Positions 20,250-32,123 are shown, numbered from the stretch's first letter. The stretch is 64,000 nucleotides of DNA from Prorocentrum cordatum (GCA_963575745.1 CAUYUJ010015032.1:132501-196500); one strand, 5' to 3'. The notes: generated by a model from the letters alone, not told the origin. Numbers and translations: made by a program.

Positions 20250-21020
20250 GGGGAGGGGGGAGGGGGGAGGGGGAGGACGGGGAGGAGGAGCAGGAGGAGG
20301 AGCAGGAGGAGGAGGAGGAGGAGGAGGAGGAGGAGGAGGAAGGAAGAGGAGGAGGAGTAGGAGGAGGATGAGGAGGTCGCCTAAGCCCTTCGGAGAGACT
20401 GGGAGGATGAGGAGGAGGTGGACGGGTCGCCTAGCTGAGATGCTGCAAGAGAGGGTCACGAGATGCGCCCAGGAGGCTCTTGAGCAGCTACGGGGAGGCT
20501 CTTGAGAGGCCATCTGGAGGGTCAGGCGCTGAACCCCCCCTGAGGCCCTTAATGTTTAATTGTAGAGGAGGGGGATGAGGGGGAGGAGGAGGAGGCGGCG
20601 GAGGAGGAGAAGGAGGAGGAGGAGGAGAAGGAGGATGAGGAGAAAGGAGGAGGAGGAGGAGGAGGAGGAGGAGGAGGGGGGAGGGGGCGGAGGAGGAGGA
20701 GGAAAAGCCGCCCAACCCGCTCACAGGACCCAGCCCCCGCCGCAGCTGCACGGCGGTGGGGCCTGGACGATTAGAGCTTTTTTGAGGGCCGCTCCAGCGC
20801 GTCCGCAGCGAGTCAAGGCGCCCCCCTCTGGACCGGGGCCGCCGCGGGCACCAGCGGGACGAGCGGATGGTCGACAACTGCGCCAGGCGGCACGTCGCCG
20901 ATCCAGTCCTCCGCCGCTCCTCCTCCTCCTCCTCCTCCTCCTCCTCCTCTTCCTCCTCCTCCTCCTCCTCTTCGTCCTCGTCCTCCTCCTCCTCCTCCTC
21001 ATCATCATCATCATCCTTCT
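20250..21020. repeat. GGA tracts, GC-rich spacer, then TCC tract
   Basis: GGA-rich at 20250-20370 and 20565-20705; (TCC)n then (ATC)n at 20918-21015. At 20380-20425, TCGCCTAAGCCCTTCGGAGA resembles the junction TCGCCAAAGCCATTCGGAGA beside the GGA tract in family B copy 1. This suggests the tract spread together with that element. Confidence 0.8.
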
Positions 21021-21169
21021 CCATTCCTTTTCCTTATGGGCAACTCCTCCCTATCGCGCCCCGAGGCTAGTCGGAAAGGCGGGCCAGGCGTTTCGCCTGA
21101 CACTTCCTTGCCATCTATGGCCCTGAAGCTGAAGAACTGGCAACAGTTTTACACATGTAGGGCGGGACA

Positions 21170-21640
21170 CTTGCAAAACGTGGCTCTCGCCTCAGCGCCG
21201 CTCACCTGCGTTATTCACATTTGAAAGTTGTTCGCGGATTGAGGGCGGTTTGTTTTCAACATGTGGCTCTCGCTTTAGCGCCGCGCACGTTCGTTCAAAA
21301 CATCTGCAAGAGCTTAACATATTGAAGGCGAGTCGTGTTCAAATTGTGGCTCTGGCCTTAGCCCCGCGCACATTCGTTTAACCAGTGGCAAGGCTTCGCG
21401 GATTGAGGGTGCTTCGTTGTTACCATGTGGCCCTCGCCATAGCTCCCCGCACATTCGTTTTAACATGTGAATGGATTTCACGGATTGAGGTTGGACCGTT
21501 GTTACAATGTGGCTCTCGCCTTAACGCCGAGCACGGTCTTTTTTTTTACACGTTTGCAAGGGTTTCGCGGGTTGAGGGCGGTGCGTTTTCAACATGTGGC
21601 TCTTGCCTTGGCGCCGCGCGCATTCGTTCTTAAACTCACA
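21170..21640 (+). repeat. Minisatellite, ~83-bp unit, about six copies
   Basis: Each unit carries ATGTGGCTCTCGCC, TTAGCGCC, CGCACATTCGTT, ACATGTG/TTGCAAGG and TTCGCGGATTGAGGGCG. Units are diverged by substitutions and small gaps. No continuous frame. Confidence 0.8.
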
Positions 21641-21954
21641 AAGAGTTGCACTGCTTCCCATGGTTACCGTAACAAGAACAATGTTTGGGAACGATGCCGG
21701 CTTGTCAGAGCTGCACTGTTTCGTTGATCCGCAGTTCTGAGATCCCAGGAATGTTGTCCTGGCGCGATTCAGGATCGTCAAGACGCAACCGTCAGGGTGA
21801 CTCGTGGCGTTGAATTCCTGAGAACGGTGTTCGCGCACGCGTCAGGAGTTTCACATGGCTGTCCCCCGACGAGGCACTTCTTTCAGTGGAAATGAACCGT
21901 TGTATGGGCCTGCGAAGAGAAAGCTTGGAAGGAGCATCTATTACAACATTGTTG

Positions 21955-22785
21955 AGACGTCCTCCTCTTCCTCCTCCTCCTCCTCCTACTCCCCCTCCTC
22001 CTCCACCTCCTCCTCCTGCTTTCTTCGAGCGACGCCGCGGCGAGATGAGCACGGACACTGTCCGTCAGTTTGGCCACCTCTTCCTCCTCCTCCTCCTCCT
22101 CCTCCTCCTCCTCCTCGGCCCTATGAGCTCGAGGGTCCAGCCTTCTGGTGCGCTTTTGGGTCGCCCTAGGCTTTCAGAGGCTTCCAGAGACGCCCCACTG
22201 CTCCTCCTCCTCCTCCTCCTCCTCCTCCTTCTCCTTTCTCCTCCCCTCCTCCTCCTCCTCCTCCTCCTCCTCCTCACCGTTCTCGTCCTCCTCCTCAGCC
22301 TTCTGTCCAATTTCGTCATCCTCCTGCTCCTCCTCCTCCTCCTCCTTCCTTCCTTCCTTCCACTCCGCTCGGCGCCACCCCCAGGTCGGGGCGCGCGCCC
22401 GGCCGGGCCGTGCGGCGCGGGCCCTCAGAGGCCGGCGAGCTGTGCTCGCTTGCTGCCCTTCCCCGCGGCCGGGGGCTCTTCGGCTGGAGCCCGACGCCGA
22501 AGCGGGGGGCTCCTCACCTAGAGCCTCCGGGGAAGGGGTCGCCCGGTGGCCCCCCCAGGAGGCCGCTGGTGGAGCCCCACGCGGGCGCGGCCCCCGGCAG
22601 CCCCGCTTTGGGCTGGGTCGCTGCCGGTGGGTACTCGGCCCAGAGAGGAAGGGTATAGTTACGGGCCGGCGGGGACCGGGGGCCAGGGCCAGGGGGCCCA
22701 GGGGCCGGACCAGGGGCACCACGGACCGGGCCCCGGTGGGCCCTCCTCCTCCTCCTCCTCCTCCTCCTCCTCCTCCTCAAACGTC
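21955..22785. repeat. TCC tracts around a very GC-rich core
   Basis: (TCC)n at 21960-22010, 22080-22115, 22200-22365 and 22742-22780. Positions 22370-22740 are extremely GC-rich with GGGGCCAGG words; no gene recognised. Confidence 0.8.
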
Positions 22786-23060
22786 TTCCCCATCTTTTTC
22801 TTCTCCTCCTTCTCCTCCCCTTGTCCTCCTCTTGCGCAGTGAGTCCAGCAATATTCAAAGTAGTAAGGGACGGGCACAACCACTCAATGATCAGCCCCTG
22901 CTCCCATGACGCAGCCGTTGCTTGGAACCTGGCCGTCCAACATCCTCCCGCTCGACATCCTTATCCTTCTTCGCCTCCTTCCTCTCCGCTCTCTTGGCAG
23001 GGCAACTTTTCCGGTGCCAGGAGGCTCTTACAGTAGGGGCCCGACCCAGAATCCTTTCAC

Positions 23061-23225
23061 CAGAAACCTAACCCTGAGACCCCAGGAAGTCCATCGACTT
23101 TTGGTGTGGGAGCGTCACGCTTTCCATGGCAAAACCATTGAAACCCAGGAAACCCAGGGCACGCTGGAGGCAAGCAGGGTGTTTCTTGGCATGGGTCTCC
23201 ACTGTATCTCGGCATCGGAGGTCTG
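23061..23225. repeat. Dispersed repeat R3, copy 2
   Basis: Partner of 13541-13690, same orientation, somewhat longer at its right end. Confidence 0.75.
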
Positions 23226-23394
23226 CTAATCAAACCCGCTGGCACCACAATGAACCAGTGAGTATGGCTCGGAACGGATCCCACATGACTCCGAGGCGCC
23301 CCCCCCCCAGCCCTTCGTCTTGATCTCTGGTTGGTCATGCGGGGCCCCTGGAACTCTCTATCCCTTCCTTTGGGACAGTGCTTGACCCACAGCT

Positions 23395-23455
23395 GCTTGA
23401 CAGTGCGGGGGCTCGAGAACGGCCCCAAAAAGCCGAACACTTTTTTCCCGTCGGC
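23395..23455 (-). repeat. Dispersed repeat R5, copy 1
   Basis: Inverted, the core encodes KKVFGFLGPFSSPRTV. It is one of four related ~60-95-bp blocks (42478-42540, 45325-45420, 48300-48395) with a C/GGGGCC..AAAGGCCGAAAA core. Confidence 0.4.
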
Positions 23456-23939
23456 AGCGAGGCGGGACGATCCGCTCCAGCGTGGCAGCGATGCAGGGGG
23501 CACTACAGAGCGCAATGAGACAAAACGCCGTCTTGTTTCTGCTCCAGATGCTCGGGGTCTGGGCCTCCGCGGCGGCCTCTTTGTCGGACGTGCCCGGAGC
23601 CCACGGAGCTACTCCACGGATGGCCTTCAAGGGAGCCTGACGACCCCCCCACAAAAGGGCCCAAACACGACTTGCTATACAGTTCAATGCAACCCCAAGA
23701 CCGCCTCAACGCCAAGACGGCTCCAAGACAGCCCCCATTCTGCAGCTCAAAGCCGCACGACGTAACACGTCTCGTCTGCGGATGAGAATGAGGGTGCGGG
23801 CCTTGAGCGTCCCAAGTGCGGGCCCCAGGTGCGACCGCCAGGTACGGCAGCCCAATCATCCTGGTTTCCATCGCTTCTGTCGGCGGCGCGCAGGAAAAAG
23901 GTAGGGCGATGAGGGCGGCCATCTGCGAAGGACTGGCAG

Positions 23940-24140
23940 GAATTGGCAGCATCGAATCGGGAAGTCGGATCGGATCGGATCGGATCGTGTGTCGAATCGG
24001 ACCGCATCGGCTCGAAATCGACATCGCATCGGATCGACTGCGGCAAGATTCACAACAATGCCGTGCGAGCATCGGGCCGAATCGGACAGGGCCGACCGGA
24101 ATCGATATCGAATCGGACCGGTCGGATCGAGGTGGGCCCG
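23940..24140. repeat. Degenerate TCGGATCG-type repeat, copy 2
   Basis: TCGGGAAGTCGGATCGGATC and many CGAATCGGACCG variants; related to 2935-3125. Confidence 0.55.
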
Positions 24141-24162
24141 GCGTGGGGGGCTTCTCTTGGGG

Positions 24163-24325
24163 GTCCCAAAACCGTGTGGTGACAGACCCGGCGGTGACCT
24201 CGAACTCCACAGAGACCTCACCGCACGGTCCGTCACCGCACGGTTTTGGGACCCCGGAGGCTCCAATCGCCCGAGACGTCCACGGAGAACGACCCAAGTC
24301 CCAAAACCGTGCGGTGACGCGGTGA
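24163..24325. repeat. Hairpin-forming repeat block
   Basis: GGGTCCCAAAACCGTGTGGT at 24164 is inverted at 24231-24254 (ACCGCACGGTTTTGGGACCC). It appears again in direct orientation at 24296 (GTCCCAAAACCGTGCGGTGA). The first two could form a ~23-bp stem. Confidence 0.7.
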
Positions 24326-24717
24326 CCCCGAATCCCCACCGACCCACCACACGGTGTGGTCACCACCACCCCGCCCGGGGCGATCCGAGCTTGCGAAAAA
24401 GTTGCAACCTCGCGAAAAATCACGTCGAGAGCCCTAGACCCAATCGTTCTGCATCTTCTTTCGAGCCCGATCGATCTGTGATGGCACCGGGGCCCGACAC
24501 CGCCCGGACCCGAAGGGAGGGCGAGCATCGACGACGCCGCCGACGCCGCCGCCACGGACGAAAGCGACGACGAACGAATACGACGACGCCGACGCAGACG
24601 ACGACGTGCCTGGTGGCAGTCGTCCGGAGGGCTCCCGCGCAGGGGCCCCTCATGATGGGCAACTGTTCCACCACCACTGCCATGTGTAGGACGGGGGAGA
24701 AGGGGAGATGAGGAGGT

Positions 24718-25430
24718 CCTCCTAAGCCTCCTCCTCCTCCTCCGCCTCCTCCTCCTAATCCTCCTCCTCCTCCTCCGCCTCCTCCTCCTGCCTCTCCTAC
24801 CTATGGTAGTGGTGGTGGAAAAAGGTCCCCCGCCTCCTCGTCCTCCTCCTCCTCCTCCTCCTCCTCCTCCTCCTCTTCCTACCTCTCCTACCTATGGTCG
24901 TGGTGGTGGGAGATGGGCCCATGACCTCAGGAATGCCGCCAGGCCCGCGCCTGGCAGGCGGTGGCGCGGATCGTCCGGCTTGGCGTGGCGTGGCGGCCAG
25001 GGAGGCGGGCAGGTGAGGAGCCCCGAGGAGGTCGCAGCGGGCAGGCGACTGCGCGCCAGGGCAGCCTGGCCTGAGATATCGGCCTTCGGAGGAGGAGGAG
25101 GAGGAGCAGGAGGAGCAGGACGAACAGGAGGAGCAGGAGGACCAGGAGGAGGGGGGGGGGAAGAAGGAGGAGGAGGTGGAGGAGGAGGAGGAGGAGGAGG
25201 AGGAGGAGGAGCAGGAAAGGAGGAGAAGGAGGAGCAGGAGGAGGAGGAGGAGGAGGTGGAGGAGGAGAAGGAGCAGAGGAGGAGGAGGAGGGAGGAGGAG
25301 GAGGAGGAGGAGGAGGAGGAGGAGGAGGAGCGAGGAGGAGGGGGAGGAGGAGGAGGGGGAGGACGAGGAGGGAGGAGGAGGAGGAGGAGGAGGAGGAGGA
25401 GGAGGAGGAGGAGGAGGATGAGGAGGAGAG
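24718..25430. repeat. TCC tract, spacer, then long GGA tract
   Basis: TCC-rich at 24718-24880 with CTACCTATGGTAGTGGTGG at 24800 and again at 24890, resembling the ends of element F (41541-41702). GGA-rich at 25085-25425. Frames here are low-complexity. Confidence 0.85.
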
Positions 25431-25739
25431 AGCTTGGTGGAGCGCTTCCGGGCGGCGCCGAAAGAGAGGGGGTGGAGGGGGGGGCAGGAGGAGCCAGAGT
25501 GGAGGAGGGACGGTGCTGAGCGGGGTGGGGGAGCGGAGCGGGGGCTCGGGAGAGGGCACGGGGCCAGGACCTGGGCCGGCGTCGTGGGGGACGACGCGGG
25601 AGGGAGCCTCGTCCCCATCCCTTCCCCCCGCCCGTGCCGCCCTCCCCCCCCGCCCGCCCGGTCCTCGAACGAGACCGCGTCCTCCATCAGCTCCAGCTTG
25701 GCGTCCTGGCGGAATCGGCTCTTCACGCGTGCAGGCCTC

Positions 25740-26365
25740 CAGGGGGACACCCAATGTATGGTCGGCGGAGTCTTCATATGTAAACGTACGTGCGCGGAGG
25801 ACGGGTATCCAACATACGCTTAGAGCGCGCACTCTTGCCACGTGCCTTCAGAATTTCGGCGGTTTCTTCGCACGAGAAAATGCGGGCGCAGAGGGGGTAT
25901 CCAAAATGCGGCAGCAACCCGCGCGTTTGGCAAGTGTTTTCACGTGCCCAGGTCCCCGAGGAGGTATCCAACATGTGGTCGGCGGAAACTTCGCACGTGA
26001 AAGCACGTGCGCGGGGGGGAGTATCGAACCTGCGTCTGGCGCATGTACATTGGGGGCGCGTGTTCACTCGTGTAGGTGCCAAAAGGGGTGTCCAACATGT
26101 GGCCGGCGGAACAACACATTTATACATACGTGCGCGGATGAAGAGATCCAACATGCGTCTGGCGTGTGTGCGCGCGCATCCAGAAAGTGTTGTCACGTGT
26201 GTAGGCGACACCGCGTGAATCCACCATGTGATTGGCGAACCCTTCGCATGTAAAATCACGTGCTGAGGAGGCTCTCCAACATGCGTTTGGCGCGTGCGAA
26301 TGTGGGACGTGCTTTAACATCTTGTGGAGCCAAGGAGGGTCTCCAACATGTGGCCAGCGGAGGGA
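25740..26365 (+). repeat. Minisatellite, ~100-125-bp unit, about six copies
   Basis: Units contain TATCCAACATGTGGTCGGCG, an AACTTCGCACGTGAAA block, GTGCGCGG and CAACATGCGTCTGGCG. Spacing is about 122-126 bp for the later units and shorter for the first. Sequence drift is high. Confidence 0.75.
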
Positions 26366-26562
26366 CGTGTAATGTTTGATTTCCTGGTTGTCACGGCTTA
26401 CTTCGGGAGGCCCTGGGATACCCCACAGCAGTGGCAATGACGACGGCGGGCCTCGTGACGCAGTCTCGTGTCTGTCGGGGGCCATGTTGGCAATGAGTGG
26501 GCGATTGGGGATCCATGCCTTCTGCCCTGAGCCTGTACCCCCCGCTCACGCTGCCCCTGACC

Positions 26563-26697
26563 TGAGGTCGGGCATGTCCTCCTACAGGCGGGTTTGGAAA
26601 ATTAAATTAATCCAGCAATGCTGAAAAACAATCGCCCACATACTTGTTTGACTTTTCTTGAATACTCCTCATGTAGGGGGAGATGCCCGACTTAACA
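26563..26697. mobile_element. Inverted-repeat element family C, copy 1
   Basis: The left end TGAGGTCGGGCATGTCCTCC, TACAG is mirrored by TGTAGGGGGAGATGCCCGAC, TTAA. The interior is AT-rich, against the GC-rich surroundings. CTGACC lies outside both ends (26557-26562 and 26698-26703), a possible 6-bp target duplication. Related: 41817-41976. Confidence 0.65.
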
Positions 26698-26904
26698 CTG
26701 ACCCCGTCCCCCGCTTCGCCTCCCCTTGCCGCCAGGCGGGAGCTGACCCACGCCCACGGGCGTGGCATTGCCTTGCTGCCCAAGAAGGCCCACCCGGACC
26801 CGGTGGGGCCCGATCTGCTACAGCCCTACCCAGGCCCCAACGGCTGGGAGTTACCAGATCTCTCCGACATGAGCGGGACGACTGACGTGAGACTGAACGG
26901 TGCC

Positions 26905-27185
26905 TCAGCAGGAGAAGGAGGAGGAGGAGGAGCAGGAGGAGGAGAAAGAGGAGGATAAATTATGTAGGTAGGAAGGAGGGAAGGACGGAAGGAGGAGGAG
27001 GTGGAGGAGGAGTAGGAGGAGCAGGAGGAAGGAATAGGAAGACGAGGGGGAGGAGGAGGAGGAAGACCTAGGAAGAGGAAGGGGAAGAGGAGGAGGTGGA
27101 GGATGAGGAGCAGGAGGAGGGGGAGGAGGAGGAGGAGGAGGAGGAGGAGGAGGAGGAGGAGGAGGAGGAGGAGGAGGAGGAGAAT
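26905..27185 (+). repeat. (GGA)n tract
   Basis: Purine-only for most of 280 bp, purest at 27117-27180. Confidence 0.9.
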
Positions 27186-27189
27186 GGGG

Positions 27190-28040
27190 AGGAATCTCCC
27201 CACCACAGCGGCGACGACGACGAAGTTCGAGGATGGAGCTTTTTAGACGCCTGTGACCCCTCCTTCGGCGGCCTCGGCCGGCTTCTGGGGGGGGGCCCAC
27301 ATGGGGCCTCTGGAGACCTCTGGGACCTCCAGAAACCTCTGGTCAACCACTCGCCTGAGGAAACTCTCCTGTGGATCTCCTGACTGCGGTCAGCCATCGT
27401 CAACCAACTTGTGGTGGACGAGAATTCCTTTTCGTCTCCATCTGCTGCCCATCCTGCTCATCCTCCTCTTCGGCTCCTCGTCGTACTCGGCGTGCGGTGC
27501 TCTCCTCCAGACTGCAAATCCACATCCAGGGTGCTCGACATCTTCACGTGGCTACAAAGCATGTGATGCTTGCAAAAAGACTGACAAAGAAATGGCCGGG
27601 TCCTCCCGCAAGCCGAGAAGGCGCGTATCATCTGCGATGTAACTGAGAGCCCAAGCCAGTCTCGGGCCTGAACTAAAATGACCGGGGATGATGGACACAG
27701 CAAGGCGAGAGAAGAATGGAAGGACACATACACACATGCACACACCAAGCGGGACACGCGCACTCTTGGACATCCATCAAGCAACGTCGTAAAATGCACG
27801 GTCTTCGGCCCTTGGGGTCTCTTGGAGGCATCTTGGAGGCATCCTGCGCTGTCTGGAGGCTTTCGTGGGCGTCTTGGGCTGCTCTGTTGGTGAGCGGGGG
27901 CGGCGCTGGGCGCCTCTGGGACGGCTCCCAGAGGCCCTTGGCGCCCGGTGGCGACGCGATGCACCTGGCCGGGGACCCCTCCGGGACAGTTCCCAGAGGC
28001 CTGGGTCACCCGTGGCGAGGCGAGGCACCAAGCAGGACCC
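27190..28040. other. No gene recognised; CTTGGAGGC-type degenerate words
   Basis: Positions 27800-28000 repeat TCTTGGAGGCATC-like words. Similar drifted runs occur at 30180-30350, 46790-46900, 49640-49800 and 50030-50290. Confidence 0.4.
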
Positions 28041-28044
28041 CCCT

Positions 28045-28400
28045 GCCCGCGTGCGCATATATATGTATATATATATATATAGATAGATAGATCGATCTAT
28101 ATATATATATATAGAGATATACACATGCATCCATCCATACATCCATCCATCCACCCATCCATCCACACATACATACACACATACATACGTACATGCAAAC
28201 ATACATACGTACATACACACACACGCAAACATACACGCACACATACATGCATACATACACACATACATACATACATACATACATGAATCCATACATGAAT
28301 ACATGAATACATGAATACATGAATACATGAACACATACATACATACATACATACATACATACATACATGCATGCATGCATACATACATACATACACATTT

Positions 28401-28475
<75 letters not shown>

Positions 28476-28640
28476 CACAGACAGACATACACACATGCAT
28501 CCATACATACATCCATACAAACGTAACACAAATAAAGATCTACAATTTTGGGGGAAGACAGGGAGGGAGATAAACATAAATAAAGAAATATAAGGATAGA
28601 GAGAGAGACACAGAGATATATATAGAGAGAGAGAGAGAGA
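28045..28640 (+). repeat. TA, ACAT and AGAC tetranucleotide arrays
   Basis: (TA)n at 28055-28110, ACAT/CCAT arrays at 28120-28400, a pure (ACAG/AGAC)n at 28401-28473 and (GA)n at about 28600-28640. Confidence 0.95.
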
Positions 28641-28689
28641 AAAAACGAGGTCTCTCTCCCTCTACACTTTCATCTATGTGCTCACTAGA

Positions 28690-29590
28690 GTCACGCGCGC
28701 GCTTCGCGCGCGCTTAGGTTCTCGAGTGGTCCGACCCAGCCTCGCATCATCGGACAGGTGCGCACACAACGCCACACCTGATACGATCAGGGTGTGCATG
28801 CACACCCCGATGGTCGATTCCGGTGGCTTTTGAATCTATCTGGCGCGGGCGCGGGGGCTGCGCGGCGCGAAACCGTCGCGGGCGTCCCGCTCGCCCGAGC
28901 TTCGACACCAGGAACTCTTCGACGCCCTCGGTCTCTGAAGCCGCCCTCGGGCCTTGAGACCGTCGCCGAGCGAGGCGGCCATTTCTGTTGGTTCAGAGTC
29001 CCCTCCGGAGGCGATTATCCGAGTCTCCGTTGATGAACCCAAGAACATCCAAAACTCTGTGGGAGGGGACCTAAATCAGGAGGGCCAGAACCATTAGCGG
29101 TACAAGTGTTGCCGGCAGATGCATCGAACCAAACCGCCCAGAAGTATTGTCTCTAATGCAACGACGGGGACCTCAGTGAGGCCACGTCTTCACTGTGTTG
29201 TTATTATGATAATGCCCTCGTCCCCCGGCAAATCTCAGGTTCGCGATGCGAGCCAGGAAAGGAGCGCGGGCGCGCGGCAGCGCAGACCCTCCATCGGGCA
29301 GGCGACGCGCTGTAGCTTCGGAGCTTCACTTGAGTCTCAACTGGGCGCGTGTCCATCGGGCACGTCTCCTAAGGCATACGTGTTTTCGGAGGCGCCCCTG
29401 CACGCATAGGTTCGGAGGCGCCCTCGCAAGCTACTCACACGCCACCCCTGGCGTATCCAGCATCTCCACTGTTTGACTACGTCTCGAGCGAGAGCTTCAA
29501 GATGAAACGTTGGTACGTAAGCTTCCTGTGGCAACTCAAATGTGGGCGCCTTTGCTGCCATGCTGTGGTGTAGCCGCTGGTAGCGGTTGA
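28690..29590. other. No gene recognised
   Basis: Contains a CGCGCGCG-CTT-CGCGCGCG hairpin at about 28695-28714. Otherwise unique GC-rich sequence. Confidence 0.4.
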
Positions 29591-29594
29591 AATG

Positions 29595-30040
29595 TGGATA
29601 TGCTTTCTGCGGCCTGTCTGCCCTCCTCCTCCTTCTCGTTCCCATTCTCCCTCGCCTCCTCCTCCTCCGCCGCCTCCTCCTCCTCTTCCTCTTTCTCCCG
29701 CTCAGAGGTATCCTCTCCTCCTTCCCTCCTCCCCATCATCGTCGTCCACCTCCTGCTGTCCTCCTCCTCGTCCTCCTCCTCCTCCTGTGCCCATCTTCCC
29801 CCTCCTCTGGGCACGAGCCCGAGGGCACCAATCGCCAACGACGGCCAAAAAGCACAGGACACGGCAAGCCGGACCCAACCAGAAGAGCCGCGGCAGGCGG
29901 ATGCAGTACGGGCGTGGGCACTGCAAGCACAGCGCAGGAGAATGGGTTCGTTGCTTCGCGACGCACAATATATATACACACATAGACATACACATAGACA
30001 TACATATGTTTATGTTATATACATATACATAGAGTATGCG
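29595..30040. repeat. TCC tract and TA/ACATA run
   Basis: Pyrimidine-rich at 29620-29800; alternating TATA/ACATA words at 29967-30035. Confidence 0.8.
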
Positions 30041-30179
30041 TGTATATGCAGATATGAAGAGAAGGCCGCACCGTGCGCAGCACTTGGCTGCATCGGGCCC
30101 GTCGCCAGGCCAACTGCCTGCCTGTCCACGGCCTTCGGCCCGTACCGCCATCGTGCATCGACTGTGGCTCAGAGGCGTC

Positions 30180-30950
30180 TTGGATACCTGTTGGAGTCTA
30201 TGGGCATGCTGCCCGGGCGCCTCTTGGAGCCTGTCTTGAAGCCTCATCGGGCATCTCGGGGGCCTGCCGGAAGCCTCTTCGGGGTTCTTTCAGGTCCCTT
30301 GGGGGGCCTCGGGGGGGGCCTGCTGGTGGTCTCGGGGGTCCATTGGAGGGCCCGAAATTGCAGTTGAGGTTCACCAAGTTTGTATCCTTCCAAGGAGGAA
30401 CACGTACGCGAAAGAAAAGCATGACGACTCTTCGGGCGCGGACTCGCGTGCGCATCGGCGGCGGTCCTGGCGCGCGATTTTCGCGCGGGGGGCAGCGCAC
30501 GCAGGGAACGACTCGCGCGTAGCATCGGCGAAAACCTTGAAACGTAAATTCTCGCGCTGTGGTCAGCGCGCAGCGCCAGGCAGACTCGTCGCGCGACAGA
30601 GCAGCGCTCGAGCGCGCAGGGGGAGGGCTTGCGCGCGAAAATGATGGCGCCTCGCTGCGCGACTGCGCACGCACTCGTGCGCGCGGATGCCTCTGAGGAT
30701 GCACCGCAAACGCGCCGCGTATGCGGGCGCATCGCTGTGCGACCACCGCGCGGGGGGGTCTGCAAGAACAGAAATTGAACTGCCCTCTCGGGGTCGGTCG
30801 AGCCGCGTCGACTGGGGTTTCCTGTGAGCTTCCTGTGGCTTTCTGGGGCTCCCCCCGTAGCTCCCCTGCAGTTTTCTGAATGGCCCCCTGGGGCCCCCCT
30901 GAAACCATCCTGCAGCTTCCCGGGGCTTCCCTGGGGCTTCCTGGGGCTTC
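30180..30950. other. No gene recognised; drifted GGGGCTTCCTG words
   Basis: Positions 30190-30350 carry CTTGGAGCC/GGGGGCCT words. Positions 30800-30950 carry GGGGCTTCCTG words leading into the palindrome at 30958. Confidence 0.4.
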
Positions 30951-30957
30951 CTAGGAA

Positions 30958-31019
30958 GGCACCAACTATACACCAACACCGATCCTGGCCAGGATCGGTG
31001 TTGGTGTATAGTTGGTGCC
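30958..31019. repeat. Perfect 62-bp palindrome without spacer
   Basis: The left arm GGCACCAACTATACACCAAC, ACCGATCCTGG is followed directly by its exact complement CCAGGATCGGT, GTTGGTGTATAGTTGGTGCC. All 31 pairs match. There is no loop and no similarity to the surrounding GGGGCTTCC and GCCTGGGAGC repeats. Confidence 0.95.
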
Positions 31020-31074
31020 CTCCCACTTCCTGGAGCGCCAGGGGCGCCTGCGGAGCGGCCGCGGCCCCCTCGGG

Positions 31075-31905
31075 GGCGCTTGGGCCTCCCAGGCGCGCCT
31101 GGGAGCGCCTGGGAGCGCCTGGAAGCGCCTGGGAGCACCCCCGGAGTGTCTGGGAGCGCCTCGGGGCGCCCACCTCCTCCTCTTCCTCCTCCTCCTCCCA
31201 TTCCTCCCATTCCTCCCATTCCTCCTCCTCCTCCTCCTCCTCCTCCTCCTCCTCCTCCTCCTCCTCCTCCTCCGCCTTCGCCTCCGCCTCCGCCTCCGCC
31301 TCCGCGAGCGTGTGGAAGCGCCAGGGGGCGTTTGGGAGCGCTTGGGGCTGCCCGAAAGGGCACCTGGGGCTGCCTGGGAGCAGTCGTGGGGCGCTCCTGG
31401 CGCGCCTGGGAACAGCGGGGAGCGCCTGGGAGTCAGGGGGCTCCTGCTTGAGCCTGCGCGCGAGTCGAGGAGCGCCTGGGGCCGCCGAGGAGCGCTTGGG
31501 CGCTCCTGCGGACTCCTGCGGCGTCCGGAAAGGCCTCGGAACGTCTCAAGCGTCCGGGGGCGTGGAATCGCCTGGGGCTGCCTGCGGAGCTGCCTGCGGA
31601 GCTGCCTGCGGAGCGCCTGAGAGCGTGTGGGCGGAGGAGGAGGAGGAGGAGGAGGAGGAGGAGGAGGAGGAGGAGGAGGAGGAGGAGGAGGAGGAGGAGG
31701 AGGAGGAGGAGGAGGAGGAGGAGGAGGGGGGAGGGGCAGCGTTCGGGAACGCCTGGGGGCGCCTAGAAACACGTGGGAGCGCTTGGGGCCGCCTGCGGAG
31801 CGCCTGGGGCCGCTAGGGAACGTTTTGGCGCTCCTGGAGCGTCTGGGAGCGCCTGAGGCGTCGGGGGCGTGGGGCCCCAGCTTTTACGAGGGATCGCGGC
31901 CTCCA
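31075..31905 (+). repeat. GCCTGGGAGC decamers with TCC and GGA tracts
   Basis: GAGCGCCTGG decamers at 31080-31175 and, drifted, at 31310-31620 and 31740-31870. (TCC)n at 31170-31300 and (GGA)n at 31634-31728 lie within them in opposite sense. Long frames on both strands are repeat artefacts. Confidence 0.85.
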
Positions 31906-31914
31906 GAACGCCGA

Positions 31915-31931
31915 CCGTATGTATGTATGTA

Positions 31932-31998
<67 letters not shown>

Positions 31999-32060
31999 AT
32001 GTATGTATGTATGTATGTATGTATGTCTGTATGTCTGTATGTCTGTATGTCTGTATGTCC

Positions 32061-32123
<63 letters not shown>

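Noticed and set aside
23503-24555. 350-codon minus-strand ORF
   Set aside because: It runs across the TCGGATCG repeat and the hairpin block; its composition reflects those repeats.
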